A stretch of DNA of 64,000 bases. It comes from Gracilibacillus massiliensis. GTDB taxonomy: Bacteria; Bacillota; Bacilli; Bacillales; Amphibacillaceae. How positions within the stretch are numbered: the stretch's first letter is position 1; every line of letters begins with the position of its first letter. Shown here piece after piece: positions 18,882 through 27,252 of this stretch. The translations under genes were made by a program, and so were the position numbers. Under the pieces are notes generated by a model. It did no database searches. It was not told the origin of the DNA and saw only the letters and a program-made list of their open reading frames with translations. The DNA is taken from assembly GCF_001458115.1 (NCBI RefSeq), contig NZ_CZRP01000013.1:1302001-1366000 (forward strand), written 5' to 3'.

Positions 18882-19874
18882 TCAAAGTAAAGGGGGTCTT
18901 CTAGTTAATTCATCCATGACCCAATTGGTTCTCGCAGCCGTAATTCCAGTGCTTGAGGCTTGTACACCACTTCCCGTTAATTCTGATATAATCTGTTCGA
19001 CGAGAGGTTGATGAACATGCTGAGGTGATTCAAAATTCCATTCTTTTGTTCCACTAGTCGTTGTCAAAATAACTGGCGAATTTCCAAACGTAGAAAAGGT
19101 GATTTTCCCTTTACTTCCTACAATTTCATTTACATCTACATCCTCAAATGCAGAAAAACACCAATTACCGACCCCATGTACTCCCGATTCGAATTGATAG
19201 TTACCCGTGACAATATCATCCGCTTGATAATGGCCTGCCTGATTGGAAGCAAAACCTTGAGCATGCTTTATAGGTCCCAAAAAGAAATCTAATAAATCCA
19301 GCGTATGGCTGGCCAAATCAAAAAACAGTCCACCCCCTGACAACTCAGGTTGTAGCCTCCACGGGAGATGATCGGCGTCCTTCACGTCTTCCGTTGCTTT
19401 TTGATATTGGGTGGTGGATACAAAACGAATCTCTCCGATCTCATTGTTTTCCAACAAATCTTTTATTTTCAGAAATCGAGGTTGAGCCCTACGGTAATAA
19501 GCGACATACAAAGGAACACTAGCTTCATTGCAAGCTGTGATCATTTCTTTACATTCTGCCAAGTTAAGTGCCATCGGCTTTTCTACATAAACTGGCTTGC
19601 CTGCTTTAGCAACTTTAATCGTATATTCTTTATGTAACCCAGGAGGTGTTGCAATATAAACAGCGTCGACATTAGGATCGTTAATAAGTGCATCGGCATC
19701 ATCGTACCACTTTGGAACATGGTGTCTCTTCGCATAATCTTTAGCTAGTTCACCCGTTCTTCTCATAACAGCCACCAACTCTGAATTTTCAACTTTTTGA
19801 AAGGCTGGTCCACTTTTCACTTCTGTCACATCGCCACATCCGATAATACCCCAATTCACTTTTTGATAGACCAT
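18882..19874 (-). CDS. Gfo/Idh/MocA-family NAD(P)-dependent oxidoreductase
   Basis: 330 residues. The Rossmann fold opens with WGIIGCGDVTEVKSGPAF. VDAVYIATPPGLHKEYTIKVAKAGKPVYVEKPMALNLAE contains the E-K-P motif with the catalytic lysine, and GGGLFFDLASHTLDLLDFFLG carries the G-G-x(5)-H active-site segment of sugar dehydrogenases. The likely role is oxidation or reduction of a sugar or cyclitol hydroxyl; the substrate cannot be told. The start at 19874 is fixed by GAGGAGG 8 nt upstream. A relic of a translational GTPase lies directly upstream, so the neighbourhood gives no help. Confidence 0.92.
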   Translation of the reverse strand: MVYQKVNWGIIGCGDVTEVKSGPAFQKVENSELVAVMRRTGELAKDYAKRHHVPKWYDDADALINDPNVDAVYIATPPGLHKEYTIKVAKAGKPVYVEKPMALNLAECKEMITACNEASVPLYVAYYRRAQPRFLKIKDLLENNEIGEIRFVSTTQYQKATEDVKDADHLPWRLQPELSGGGLFFDLASHTLDLLDFFLGPIKHAQGFASNQAGHYQADDIVTGNYQFESGVHGVGNWCFSAFEDVDVNEIVGSKGKITFSTFGNSPVILTTTSGTKEWNFESPQHVHQPLVEQIISELTGSGVQASSTGITAARTNWVMDELTRRPPLL

Positions 19875-19909
19875 AAAATATTCCTCCTCTAAGTTAATAA
19901 TCACCACAT

Positions 19910-20059
19910 TTACAGACAGTGCATTTCATCCTCCGCCTGGGTTCCTGTAATTTCTAGTGAAAAATTAACATGACCAGGCGTATCGATTAAATAATAGCAG
20001 TTGTCGTTATAATGTATGGTCGCCTGATCAGTAAACAACGGTAAAACTAGTAAAATGAA
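19910..20059 (-). pseudogene. Relic of a translational GTPase (G3 region only)
   Basis: A 49-codon open stretch without a usable start contains ATIHYNDNCYYLIDTPGHVNF, which resembles the switch-II/G3 segment (I-D-T-P-G-H-V-x-F) of EF-G and of Tet(M)-like ribosome protection proteins. The similarity fades after about ten more residues and a stop follows. The P-loop and other G motifs are absent. It is best read as a decayed gene fragment; a chance match is less likely but possible. Confidence 0.45.
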
Positions 20060-20106
20060 TTACTTTCATTATACAGGAAACAAAGCTATCGGATAGTCCT
20101 TCTATC

Positions 20107-20463
20107 TCATTTATCGCGATATCTGTATACATTTCTCCGACCATTCCTCGGTCTTACTCTGTTTTCTGGTATTGTCTTCTTTGCCGGTTTTGTTTTCTTA
20201 ACAAATTTACGAACTGCTGTATCAATTAAGTCTTCTACAGGTATTTTTTCTACTAGGGAACTAAGCGTAAGCTCTGTTTCAGGAGACTTTGTACTTTTTG
20301 AATCTATTTCTCCATCCTCTTTTTCTTCGGTTTTTAGCTTCTCTAACTCTTGTTGGATAAACTCCTTCCATTCCAGATCACCTGTCTGGTCTGAAGTGGA
20401 TGGAAGCACCTTTTCCTCTTCCTTCATTTCGAACCTTTTTCTTTTCCTTCTTTTCTGCTCCAA
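20107..20463 (-). CDS. Hypothetical basic/charged protein of the aromatic-acid cluster
   Basis: 118 residues, highly charged: an N-terminal KRRKRKRFEMKEEEK block, an acidic middle rich in E/K/S/T, the hydrophobic stretch LTLSSLVEKIPVEDLIDTAV, and a very basic tail (PRNGRRNVYRYRDK). No known domain recognised. TTG start with GGGAGG 10 nt upstream. It is divergent from the 155-residue protein at 20634. Together these two genes border the left side of the 21-25 kb operon. The function is unknown; the composition suggests a nucleic-acid- or polymer-binding, largely disordered protein. Confidence 0.65.
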   Translation of the reverse strand: MEQKRRKRKRFEMKEEEKVLPSTSDQTGDLEWKEFIQQELEKLKTEEKEDGEIDSKSTKSPETELTLSSLVEKIPVEDLIDTAVRKFVKKTKPAKKTIPENRVRPRNGRRNVYRYRDK

Positions 20464-20633
20464 TGGATAGAGACCTCCCTTATATTAAGATTTTAGTCAC
20501 TCTTCTTATCTTTATGTTTCAGAACCATTCTTTCTTGGACGTACGTGGAATTCATCAAATAATAGTCCTTCACCTATATGACCCGGGATATTTATTCATA
20601 TACTGAACCATGTAGAGATGGGGTGAACATAGG

Positions 20634-21101
20634 ATGGATATCAAAAAGCTAGATTTAAGAGATAAAATACTATATATTCTCGGTATGAGTTTGTGTGGTG
20701 TTATTGTTTTTGTCGTAGTTGCGGGGGTTATCGTTGCCTTGTTCGTCCCAGCTAGTGAGACGAAGAGAAGAAAGAAAAAGTCAGCTACTGATCCCGTTAT
20801 AGACGATGAGAAGGACGTCCAGACGTCTTCAAAAGCTAATCAAACTTTCACCGATATATTACAGAAAATCAAGCAAAGTTTTAGACACTTTACCTTGTGC
20901 TATATGACATCCGTTAAGGAAGGAGCCGATTTAGCAAAATATGATATTATCGAAGCGGTAGAAGAACGTGATCCATCAACAGACAGTGTCACAGAGAAAT
21001 TCCTGAAAGCTGTACAAAAAGGGGTACAGCATGCTGGTGTAGAAATGATTGTTTTTGTTATTGATATGTTTGAAAAAATGAAGAAATCAAGCGATAAATA
21101 A
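20634..21101 (+). CDS. Hypothetical single-TM protein of the aromatic-acid cluster
   Basis: 155 residues. One membrane helix (about residues 14-36, LGMSLCGVIVFVVVAGVIVALFV) is followed by the basic stop-transfer ETKRRKKK, then a soluble domain. The C-terminal part FLKAVQKGVQHAGVEMIVFVIDMFEKMKK resembles the C-terminus of the 82-residue protein at 26746 (pattern K-x(6)-G-x(3)-A-G-x-E-M-x-V), so the two may share an interaction helix. GGGGTG precedes the ATG. It converges with the chorismate-lyase-like gene. I do not recognise a family. Confidence 0.68.
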   Translation: MDIKKLDLRDKILYILGMSLCGVIVFVVVAGVIVALFVPASETKRRKKKSATDPVIDDEKDVQTSSKANQTFTDILQKIKQSFRHFTLCYMTSVKEGADLAKYDIIEAVEERDPSTDSVTEKFLKAVQKGVQHAGVEMIVFVIDMFEKMKKSSDK

Positions 21102-21152
21102 GAAAGCCTGCCAGTGTTTAGTCACTGCCCAGGCCAGCGTTTCAAGAGTTAC

Positions 21153-21722
21153 TTACTCTTTCTTCAGCTCTTGCTCTAGACGATGGCTGATCAGATTGGG
21201 ATGATAATATTCAAGCATCTGAATTCCCGGGGAACGTCCGAAATAAATATAATATCTTTTATAAGGAAGTTGTTGGTCAGAATTAGCAAAATTGATGGTG
21301 ACGGGACGCTGGAATAAGTCTATCGTGTCTGTTCTGTTCATAAATCCCGAGTCCAACACTTTGCGAAAAGTACGAACACCTAGGGAGTTGATTGCTTTTC
21401 CAATCCCCTCTTGCCGATGTGTAAGACTTTCATAAAGAGCTTTTGGCACATGCTTTGAGTAAACGAGGGCAATGTTGTGTGACACCACTAAGCCACTTTT
21501 TTCACCAACTAAAATGGATTCTCGAATGTAATAGGGTCCTCCTGAGGATTCACCGAGCAAGTTGATATCTTCATTTGCTATTTGTTCTTGTCGAATCACT
21601 TCTACTCTAACTTTTTCATTTAATAATGTTTCTAGTATATCCGTAGTTCGGCCATCGGTAACTAATAAAAGGTCGAATAATAAACGTTGCAGCACTTCGC
21701 GTTCAAATTGGGAGTCACTCAT
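21153..21722 (-). CDS. Chorismate--pyruvate lyase-like protein (UbiC/DUF98 fold)
   Basis: 189 residues resembling the DUF98/UbiC-like chorismate lyase family, which converts chorismate to 4-hydroxybenzoate and pyruvate. Family features seen are VRVEVIRQEQ, GESSGGPYYIRESILVGEKSG (the R-E/V-x-L strand), HNIALVYSKHVPKALYESL and GKAINSLGVRTFRKVLDSGF. It is the last gene of a four-gene unit, starting 4 nt after the stop of the DAHP synthase gene, with GGAGGTGAG ahead of the ATG. DAHP synthase feeds the shikimate pathway and so chorismate, which supports this assignment. Enzyme activity is inferred from family and context. Confidence 0.75.
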   Translation of the reverse strand: MSDSQFEREVLQRLLFDLLLVTDGRTTDILETLLNEKVRVEVIRQEQIANEDINLLGESSGGPYYIRESILVGEKSGLVVSHNIALVYSKHVPKALYESLTHRQEGIGKAINSLGVRTFRKVLDSGFMNRTDTIDLFQRPVTINFANSDQQLPYKRYYIYFGRSPGIQMLEYYHPNLISHRLEQELKKE

Positions 21723-21726
21723 TCTC

Positions 21727-22575
21727 TCACCTCCCCTCATTACATCGTGATGATAAAAGGAATAATCCGGAATCCGTGAGCCCCTGCCAAAAGCTTTGGA
21801 ATTCGTTGATGTCGATTTGCTGTTTTGCGTCTGAAAGAGCTGCAGGAGGATTTGGGTGGACCTCCACCATCACTCCATCTGCACCAGCAGCAAGAGATGC
21901 TTTTGCACAAGGTAATAGAATATCTTTTCTTCCTGTTGAGTGACTGACATCGACAAATACTGGAAGATGGGTCTCCTTTTTTAAAATGGGAACAGCTGAA
22001 ATATCGAGTGTATTACGGGTTGCCTTTTCAAAGGTACGAATACCACGTTCGATTAGCATAACCTGGTCATTTCCTTGATCCAAAATATATTCTGCCGCGA
22101 GCTTAAACTCTTCCAAAGTAGCGGAGGCACCTCGCTTCAATAATACGGGCTTCTTGCTTTGGCCAACCGCTTTTAACAGCTCAAAGTTCTGCATGTTTCG
22201 TGCACCAATTTGAAATATGTCGATATAGTTGGATGCGATATCGATTTGATCTGGACTCATAATTTCACTTATGGTGACCATATCGGTTTCATCTGCCACT
22301 TGCTTCATTATTTTTAATCCGTCTTCACCTAGTCCTTGGAAGTCATAAGGAGATGTTCTCGGTTTGAAAGCACCTCCACGTAAAACTGTTACACCCTTTT
22401 TCTTTAAGGCGGAAGCAACTGTTAAAAGCTGATCTCTTGATTCAACGGAACAGGGACCAGCGATCAGAATAGGTGATGTACCTCCAAAGACAGCTTGCTT
22501 TACTTTAATAATCGTATCGTCATTTTTATGATCTCGGCTTACAAGAAGCCGTGGTTTTCCTTGTTGATTACTCAT
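21727..22575 (-). CDS. aroF: 3-deoxy-7-phosphoheptulonate (DAHP) synthase
   Basis: 282 residues; first committed step of the shikimate pathway, joining phosphoenolpyruvate and erythrose-4-phosphate. The TIM-barrel type shared with KDO-8-P synthase is clear: [114 protein letters not shown] and [15 protein letters not shown]. No chorismate-mutase domain is fused. It starts 2 nt after the upstream ligase gene. A pathway-dedicated DAHP synthase inside a small operon suggests the cluster draws heavily on chorismate. Confidence 0.93.
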   Translation of the reverse strand: MSNQQGKPRLLVSRDHKNDDTIIKVKQAVFGGTSPILIAGPCSVESRDQLLTVASALKKKGVTVLRGGAFKPRTSPYDFQGLGEDGLKIMKQVADETDMVTISEIMSPDQIDIASNYIDIFQIGARNMQNFELLKAVGQSKKPVLLKRGASATLEEFKLAAEYILDQGNDQVMLIERGIRTFEKATRNTLDISAVPILKKETHLPVFVDVSHSTGRKDILLPCAKASLAAGADGVMVEVHPNPPAALSDAKQQIDINEFQSFWQGLTDSGLFLLSSRCNEGR

Positions 22576-22577
22576 TA

Positions 22578-23810
22578 TCAACCGTCCTTTCGTTTTTTAA
22601 TATATACAGGCTTAACGGATGGAACATTTTTCACAAGCTCCTCACGATCAAGTAATGAAGTAATTTCCACACTGACAAGAACATGAAGTAGTGATGTTAA
22701 TAAAGATGAGATCTTTTCCTCTGACCATTTTTCAGCAGCATGAGAATCGATTACAAGGTGCAGTCTGTCTTCTTGCTCAAACAGCTCCCATGCGTCTGGA
22801 ACAGGGGATAACGAATAGACCGCTTCTTGGATATCAAAGGCATCTAGGACCTTGTTATCAAATTCGATTCGATCCTTACTTCTGCCGTAATGAATCAGCT
22901 TTGCACCCGTCCGGCCACAATCACAAGCGCTAGGTTCTACAGAAATAATGTCCTCATTAAAGTAGCGAAGCAATGGGGATCCTTGGTGGGAAAGTGTCGT
23001 AATCGCAGCAAATCCTCTTTCACCATTTGCTACAGCACGAGATGCCTCTTTATTTAATACTTCTACAAAAAAATCCTGTTCTACAATATGCATCGTGCCA
23101 AATTCGCACATGGTGGCAATATTGGCGGTTTCCGTTGAACCGTACATATTAAAAACTGGTACATTCCAAAGAGCTTCTATATGTTTCCTGCGCTGATCAC
23201 TCATTAATTCACCTGCAACACATATCGCCCGTAAAGATGGAAAATCTTTTCTCGTATCCAAACCACTAAGTCGAGCCGCTTCTGCCAACAGCTCCATCTC
23301 CCGCGGAAGTCCCGCTAAAACCGTTACAGAAAGGTTTTGTGTTAGATTTAATACTCTAGGATAAGGCATAACAACTGTGCGCCCGCTCGCGGGAACCACT
23401 CCCGCTCCAGTCTGCCAGGCTGCCTGTTGCATGAGAAAAGCAGGTAGTGCCATTGCATAAGGAAAACGAATAAGCACCAAATCTTCTGATGTCAATTGAA
23501 CCCCGCAGTCTTTTAATTGTCTTCCACCAACAATCAAGTCATCCTGCGTAAACCAGGAAGCAGAAGGCTCACCAGTCGTGCCGGTCGATTCATGATATTG
23601 AGCTATTTTCTCCTTATCGACAGCAAGATGACCAAAGATACCGACATCACGTAAATCTTGTTTCGTTGTTAATGGAAGTGTAGCGATTTGATCTAATGTG
23701 ACATCATGCTGCGGGTGATCTGCTAATTTTTTCTGATAAAGTGTTGACTTTAGGATTCGTCGATACATCTCGTTGAACTTTGATGCTCTCTCTTTTTTGA
23801 TATCAGTCAT
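22578..23810 (-). CDS. Adenylate-forming enzyme, phenylacetate-CoA ligase/F390-synthetase-like (copy 2)
   Basis: 410 residues of the PaaK/CapK branch of the ANL superfamily. ATP-phosphate-binding loop [13 protein letters not shown] near residue 95, [17 protein letters not shown] near 225, [14 protein letters not shown] and the cysteine motif [15 protein letters not shown] near 310. Such enzymes activate an aryl or acyl acid with ATP, passing it to CoA, a carrier protein or an amine. The C-terminal domain is present. Only ~30% of positions look shared with copy 1, so a recent duplication is unlikely. The substrate is unknown; 4-hydroxybenzoate from the neighbouring lyase is the obvious candidate. 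GGGAGG precedes the ATG. Confidence 0.88.
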   Translation of the reverse strand: MTDIKKERASKFNEMYRRILKSTLYQKKLADHPQHDVTLDQIATLPLTTKQDLRDVGIFGHLAVDKEKIAQYHESTGTTGEPSASWFTQDDLIVGGRQLKDCGVQLTSEDLVLIRFPYAMALPAFLMQQAAWQTGAGVVPASGRTVVMPYPRVLNLTQNLSVTVLAGLPREMELLAEAARLSGLDTRKDFPSLRAICVAGELMSDQRRKHIEALWNVPVFNMYGSTETANIATMCEFGTMHIVEQDFFVEVLNKEASRAVANGERGFAAITTLSHQGSPLLRYFNEDIISVEPSACDCGRTGAKLIHYGRSKDRIEFDNKVLDAFDIQEAVYSLSPVPDAWELFEQEDRLHLVIDSHAAEKWSEEKISSLLTSLLHVLVSVEITSLLDREELVKNVPSVKPVYIKKRKDG

Positions 23811-23845
23811 AACGATCCTCCCTTCTTTTGAAAAGTTAAATATTT

Positions 23846-25189
23846 TTAGGTAAATACCCGCTGCGCTTTGCCGAATGTACGAGGAATATCATCCCGAATG
23901 ACAACGTTGCATTCAACACCTATCCGCTCCAACATATGTTGCTTGATTTTTGTTGACAACTGCTCGTCACTTAATGTGGTACGGAATTTCTCTGCTTCGA
24001 TGGTTAAAACACCTTGATTTAACTTAAGATGATACCAAAGGCCAACTTCGGGAATCTCCATCAAAAAATGCTCAATCAAAAACGGAGAATAATCGTGATT
24101 GCCTAGACGAAGCATGTGTTCCATCCGGCCTCTTAGTTGCAAAACATCCATTGTCGTGCCGCAATCACAATTCGATTCTTTCAAATTACCAAGATCTCCG
24201 GTTCGATAGCGCACCATCGGCATCCCTTCACGAAGCAGTGTCGTTACCACGATTTCACCTGTTTTACCAGCTGGCAGTACTTCTCCTGAGTCCGGGTCGA
24301 TGATTTCCACTTTTACATGACCTTCCATGACGTGATAGCCTTTATGCTTACTGCACTCTACTCCGATAACACCGCATTCGGTTGAGCCATAGAAAAAGGC
24401 GACTTCACAGCCCCACCACTTTTCCAAGCGTTCTCGAAAGGCAGGAGAACATCCTTCACCAGTTAACCAGATTTTTTTCAGGTTAATATCTTCGCCGATT
24501 TTTATACCAACCTTCTCACTTTCTTCTGCTAATAGTGCTGCATATGATGGGGTTGTCGTAAGAACGGTCGCTTGATATTCCTTCATTAACTCCAACGATT
24601 TATCCACCGGAGCCATATAACCACCTTTACCAAGCGATAAAACTGCTGTGCCAAATGCAAATTGAAATAAGCGCTGAAAACCTAGACCAGGTAAAGCAAA
24701 CTCATAAGGAAGTGCAATCGCCGCAACATCATTTTCTGATTCTTTAAACAGTTCCAGATACTTCGGCAGCAAATCGTATACATATTGATCCGCTAGTGTA
24801 TAAGCAGTATAAATAGGCTTACCAGATGTCCCGCTAGTGAGGTGAACTTGGCCTATTTCTTTTGAGTCCACACATAACAGCTTCTCTTTATCCCCTCTAA
24901 TAACGTTTTTCTCAAGCATTGGCACGGCAGTCAATTGTTCAAGATTATCGATTCTAGGTTCTTCAAAACCAGCCTCTTCCAGCCTTTGACGGTAGTATTT
25001 ATTTTGCTTCCAAACATGAGCAAGCGTGGCGTTCACTGCTTGCAACTGATACTCCTCCTTCTCATTACGAGGAAGTACTTCAATCGTTTTCCCTTGCTCA
25101 TCTAATTGCTGATAAAATTCTTTGAATACTTCTAAATGGGATGATTGATTATCAATGGAAACGGTCATTTTATGTGTTTGAACTTTCAT
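23846..25189 (-). CDS. Adenylate-forming enzyme, phenylacetate-CoA ligase-like (copy 1)
   Basis: 447 residues, first gene of the operon. ATP-binding loop VHLTSGTSGKPIYTAYT near residue 118, FFYGSTECGVIGVECS near 265, MVRYRTGDLGNLKESNCDCGTTMDVLQLRGRMEHML near 330-370, and a full C-terminal swivel domain ending IPRTFGKAQRVFT. The lysine in GKAQRV fits the catalytic Lys of ANL enzymes. It resembles aryl-CoA ligases more than copy 2 does. The start at 25189 is preferred over the adjacent ATG at 25192 because GGAGG is then 6 nt away. No carrier protein is encoded nearby, so CoA or a protein/amine acceptor must be assumed. Confidence 0.88.
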   Translation of the reverse strand: MKVQTHKMTVSIDNQSSHLEVFKEFYQQLDEQGKTIEVLPRNEKEEYQLQAVNATLAHVWKQNKYYRQRLEEAGFEEPRIDNLEQLTAVPMLEKNVIRGDKEKLLCVDSKEIGQVHLTSGTSGKPIYTAYTLADQYVYDLLPKYLELFKESENDVAAIALPYEFALPGLGFQRLFQFAFGTAVLSLGKGGYMAPVDKSLELMKEYQATVLTTTPSYAALLAEESEKVGIKIGEDINLKKIWLTGEGCSPAFRERLEKWWGCEVAFFYGSTECGVIGVECSKHKGYHVMEGHVKVEIIDPDSGEVLPAGKTGEIVVTTLLREGMPMVRYRTGDLGNLKESNCDCGTTMDVLQLRGRMEHMLRLGNHDYSPFLIEHFLMEIPEVGLWYHLKLNQGVLTIEAEKFRTTLSDEQLSTKIKQHMLERIGVECNVVIRDDIPRTFGKAQRVFT

Positions 25190-25462
25190 CATGTTCCTCC
25201 ATTCCGTTTATATTTATCTTTCAATTGAGAACAAATAGGATAACTCCCTATCAATTTGCTACTTCTCTCCCTTCCTTTACTCTCTATCCAATGCGAACGA
25301 AATCCGTATTGACTCGGACAAACATATATTTTTTTGAAAATGATGATTGTATCCAAACTGTTTCTATCAACTACACATATTGTAACTAGCATGTAGTGTT
25401 AGAAATGTTATGAACTTGAGGAATCTATCTAGATAATCTTAATTTGCTAGGAGGTTGATTTT

Positions 25463-25933
25463 TTGAGAAAAAGACGTTCGGATACAAATCAATTCGATGA
25501 AGGTAAAAGAATCATGATGAAAGGTGTAAACGGGGATAAAAAAGCCGTGAAAGAAGCACATGACATTTTCTTAGGGCTTCGAAAAGCGGAAGCAAACAAT
25601 GCACTTATTGAAGCCTATTACGGCAGTACACTTACCCTATTAGCACGTGATGCTGTCGAACCTATTGAAAAAGCAGATAACGCGCAAGAAGGATTAGATT
25701 CACTGAATCGAGCAGTTTCTATCAATCCTAAAAATAAAGAAATTCGCTTATTGCGTGCAAAAGTATGTTTACGATTGCCAGAATCCTATTTTCATTGCTC
25801 ACAAACAGCAATTGAAGACCTCACATATCTATTAAATCGCTATAAAAAAGATTCCACTTACCTTACTACTGATCAGGTCCAGGAAATTACAAAAGATCTT
25901 CATACAGCCCAACAAAATGCCAAAAACAACTAG
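25463..25933 (+). CDS. TPR-like helical protein A of the aromatic-acid cluster
   Basis: 156 residues, all-helical. Residues ~48-125 contain AYYGSTLTLLARDAVEPIEK, LDSLNRAVSINPKNKEIRLL and LPESYFHCSQTAIEDLTYLL, a solenoid-like arrangement close to tetratricopeptide repeats. It is a clear paralogue of protein B encoded next (shared pattern AY-G-T-L-ARD-P-K ... GL-L-AV-P-IRLLR-K ... LPE-FH-TAIED). TTG start with AGGAGG 8 nt upstream. It opens a three-gene unit divergent from the adenylating-enzyme operon across a 270-bp shared promoter region. Function unknown; scaffold or adaptor is a guess from the fold. Confidence 0.72.
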   Translation: MRKRRSDTNQFDEGKRIMMKGVNGDKKAVKEAHDIFLGLRKAEANNALIEAYYGSTLTLLARDAVEPIEKADNAQEGLDSLNRAVSINPKNKEIRLLRAKVCLRLPESYFHCSQTAIEDLTYLLNRYKKDSTYLTTDQVQEITKDLHTAQQNAKNN

Positions 25934-25977
25934 CTTATCTCCGTGTAACAAAGAATCAGACAAAGGAGGATGACAAA

Positions 25978-26697
25978 TTGGTAGGTACTAGAGAGAAAGA
26001 TATCAAAAATTTACTAGACAAGGTTATTCCACTACACAAGGAAGCGGTCAAAGGTAATGAAACAGCAACCGCTGATATGGATCAACTATTAGAGAAAGCA
26101 CGTTCCACTTATTCAGACATTCCGTTAGTAGACGCATATCACGGCAACACGATGATTTTAATCGCGCGAGATAGAACAAATCCATTAGATAAATTAAGGT
26201 TGTCTAAAGCCGGGCTCAAGCTTCTGGATGGAGCGGTAAATGCTGCACCTGATCATAGTATGATTCGTCTATTAAGAGGAAAAACGGCCTACATGCTTCC
26301 TGAAAAACATTTCCACCGCGCAGACACAGCCATTGAAGATTACAAAATTCTCATCAATCAACAAGAAAGTTTCCTTGGAAAATATGATTACTTGCAACTT
26401 CGCTATGAACTTGGAGAAGTATACTATCGAATAGGACAAAACCAAGAAGCTGCCACATGTTGGAGGAAATTGTTGAATGAAACAGAAGATCCTGATTTCC
26501 TGCACTTACTTGAACTTAAACTCGGTAAATTGGAAGGAAAACCAGCAGTTGTGCATATCCCAAACACCGATAGCCCTACTTCCATTTTGATAAGAAAAAC
26601 AGTTCGTGCTGTTGGAAATGAGCTTCAACAATTGGCAACAAAACCTAACAAGACTGCTAACGAGGACCCTCACAATGGAGGACAGCAGTTAATGTAA
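25978..26697 (+). CDS. TPR-like helical protein B, paralogue of A
   Basis: 239 residues. The core aligns with protein A (AYHGNTMILIARDRTNPLDK, LLDGAVNAAPDHSMIRLLRG, LPEKHFHRADTAIEDYKILI) and continues with a recognisable TPR (YDYLQLRYELGEVYYRIGQNQEAATCWRKLL). The tail SPTSILIRKTVRAVGNELQQLA is a separate helix resembling the segment SPTILLSKIAISLRNGAI of the small protein encoded downstream. TTG start with AAAGGAGG 8 nt upstream, 44 nt after gene A. The repeated core implies duplication and divergence within the operon. Confidence 0.75.
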   Translation: MVGTREKDIKNLLDKVIPLHKEAVKGNETATADMDQLLEKARSTYSDIPLVDAYHGNTMILIARDRTNPLDKLRLSKAGLKLLDGAVNAAPDHSMIRLLRGKTAYMLPEKHFHRADTAIEDYKILINQQESFLGKYDYLQLRYELGEVYYRIGQNQEAATCWRKLLNETEDPDFLHLLELKLGKLEGKPAVVHIPNTDSPTSILIRKTVRAVGNELQQLATKPNKTANEDPHNGGQQLM

Positions 26698-26745
26698 CAA
26701 CATAACAGATAGGGAGGGAAATCACCGTGAAAGGAGGTGACTAGT

Positions 26746-26994
26746 ATGACTAAAGCGGATATTAAGAATTTCGCTAAAAAAATCCGAACAGAATCCCAGC
26801 CTATCATTGCCTCCGCATTGGTAACTGGAGCTAATCGAATCAGTGACGAAATGAATCATGCGGTAAGTGGTGTAAACCAGTCCCCCACTATCCTCTTGAG
26901 TAAAATCGCTATTTCTCTACGAAATGGGGCTATTGCAGCAGGACAGGAAATGATGGTAAGTGGAGTGGAGAATGTGAAGAAAAACCGATTATAA
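26746..26994 (+). CDS. Small helical protein C of the aromatic-acid cluster
   Basis: 82 residues, helical and alanine-rich, without cysteine or a convincing membrane helix. Ribosome site AGGAGG is 8 nt before the ATG at 26746. The C-terminal stretch SLRNGAIAAGQEMMVSGVE resembles the C-terminus of the 155-residue membrane protein at 20634. It is the last gene of the three-gene unit and is followed by a terminator at 27037. No family recognised. Confidence 0.65.
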   Translation: MTKADIKNFAKKIRTESQPIIASALVTGANRISDEMNHAVSGVNQSPTILLSKIAISLRNGAIAAGQEMMVSGVENVKKNRL

Positions 26995-27036
26995 GTTCTG
27001 AAAAGTGATTGGGGCAAAAATTCTTTAATTAGATAA

Positions 27037-27067
27037 GTCCAGACGATTTCAAATCGTTTGGATTTTT
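27037..27067 (+). terminator. Terminator of the TPR-like gene unit
   Basis: TCCAGACGATTT pairs with AAATCGTTTGGA (one G-U), followed by TTTTT; about 45 nt past the stop at 26994. Confidence 0.8.
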
Positions 27068-27115
27068 ATGTTTATTATCAAAAAAGTGTGAAGTGCTTGC
27101 TTATAGAGGGATATC

Positions 27116-27252
27116 TTCACGGGAATTGCGTTGCTGTTTACGGGAATCCATAGTTCGCTTGACGGGAATTATGCTTTTTTCCCGTGAAGCTGAAGACAAT
27201 TCCCGTGAAGAGAGATTGAATTCCCGTCAAGCGCGAGTTAATTCCCGTGAAG
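27116..27252. repeat. 21-bp-periodic inverted repeat array (7 units)
   Basis: Three units of the form TT[CTG]ACGGGAAT start at 27116, 27137 and 27159; four of the form TTCCCGT[GC]AAG start at 27179, 27200, 27221 and 27242. Spacing is 21 bp (once 22). The two halves are reverse complements, so the block can form a long imperfect hairpin. The 21-bp period equals 7 codons and creates a spurious NSRE-repeat reading frame. It is related to the array at 16512-16606. The rest of 27000-27362 holds only the terminator at 27037. Confidence 0.8.

Noticed and set aside
25190-25392. 67-codon minus-strand frame just upstream of the first adenylating-enzyme gene
   Set aside because: It has no ribosome site and occupies the shared divergent promoter region.
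16512-27252. CRISPR-like arrays
   Set aside because: Units are 11 nt with 10-nt gaps, switch orientation midway and gaps are not unique spacer-sized; no cas genes are present.
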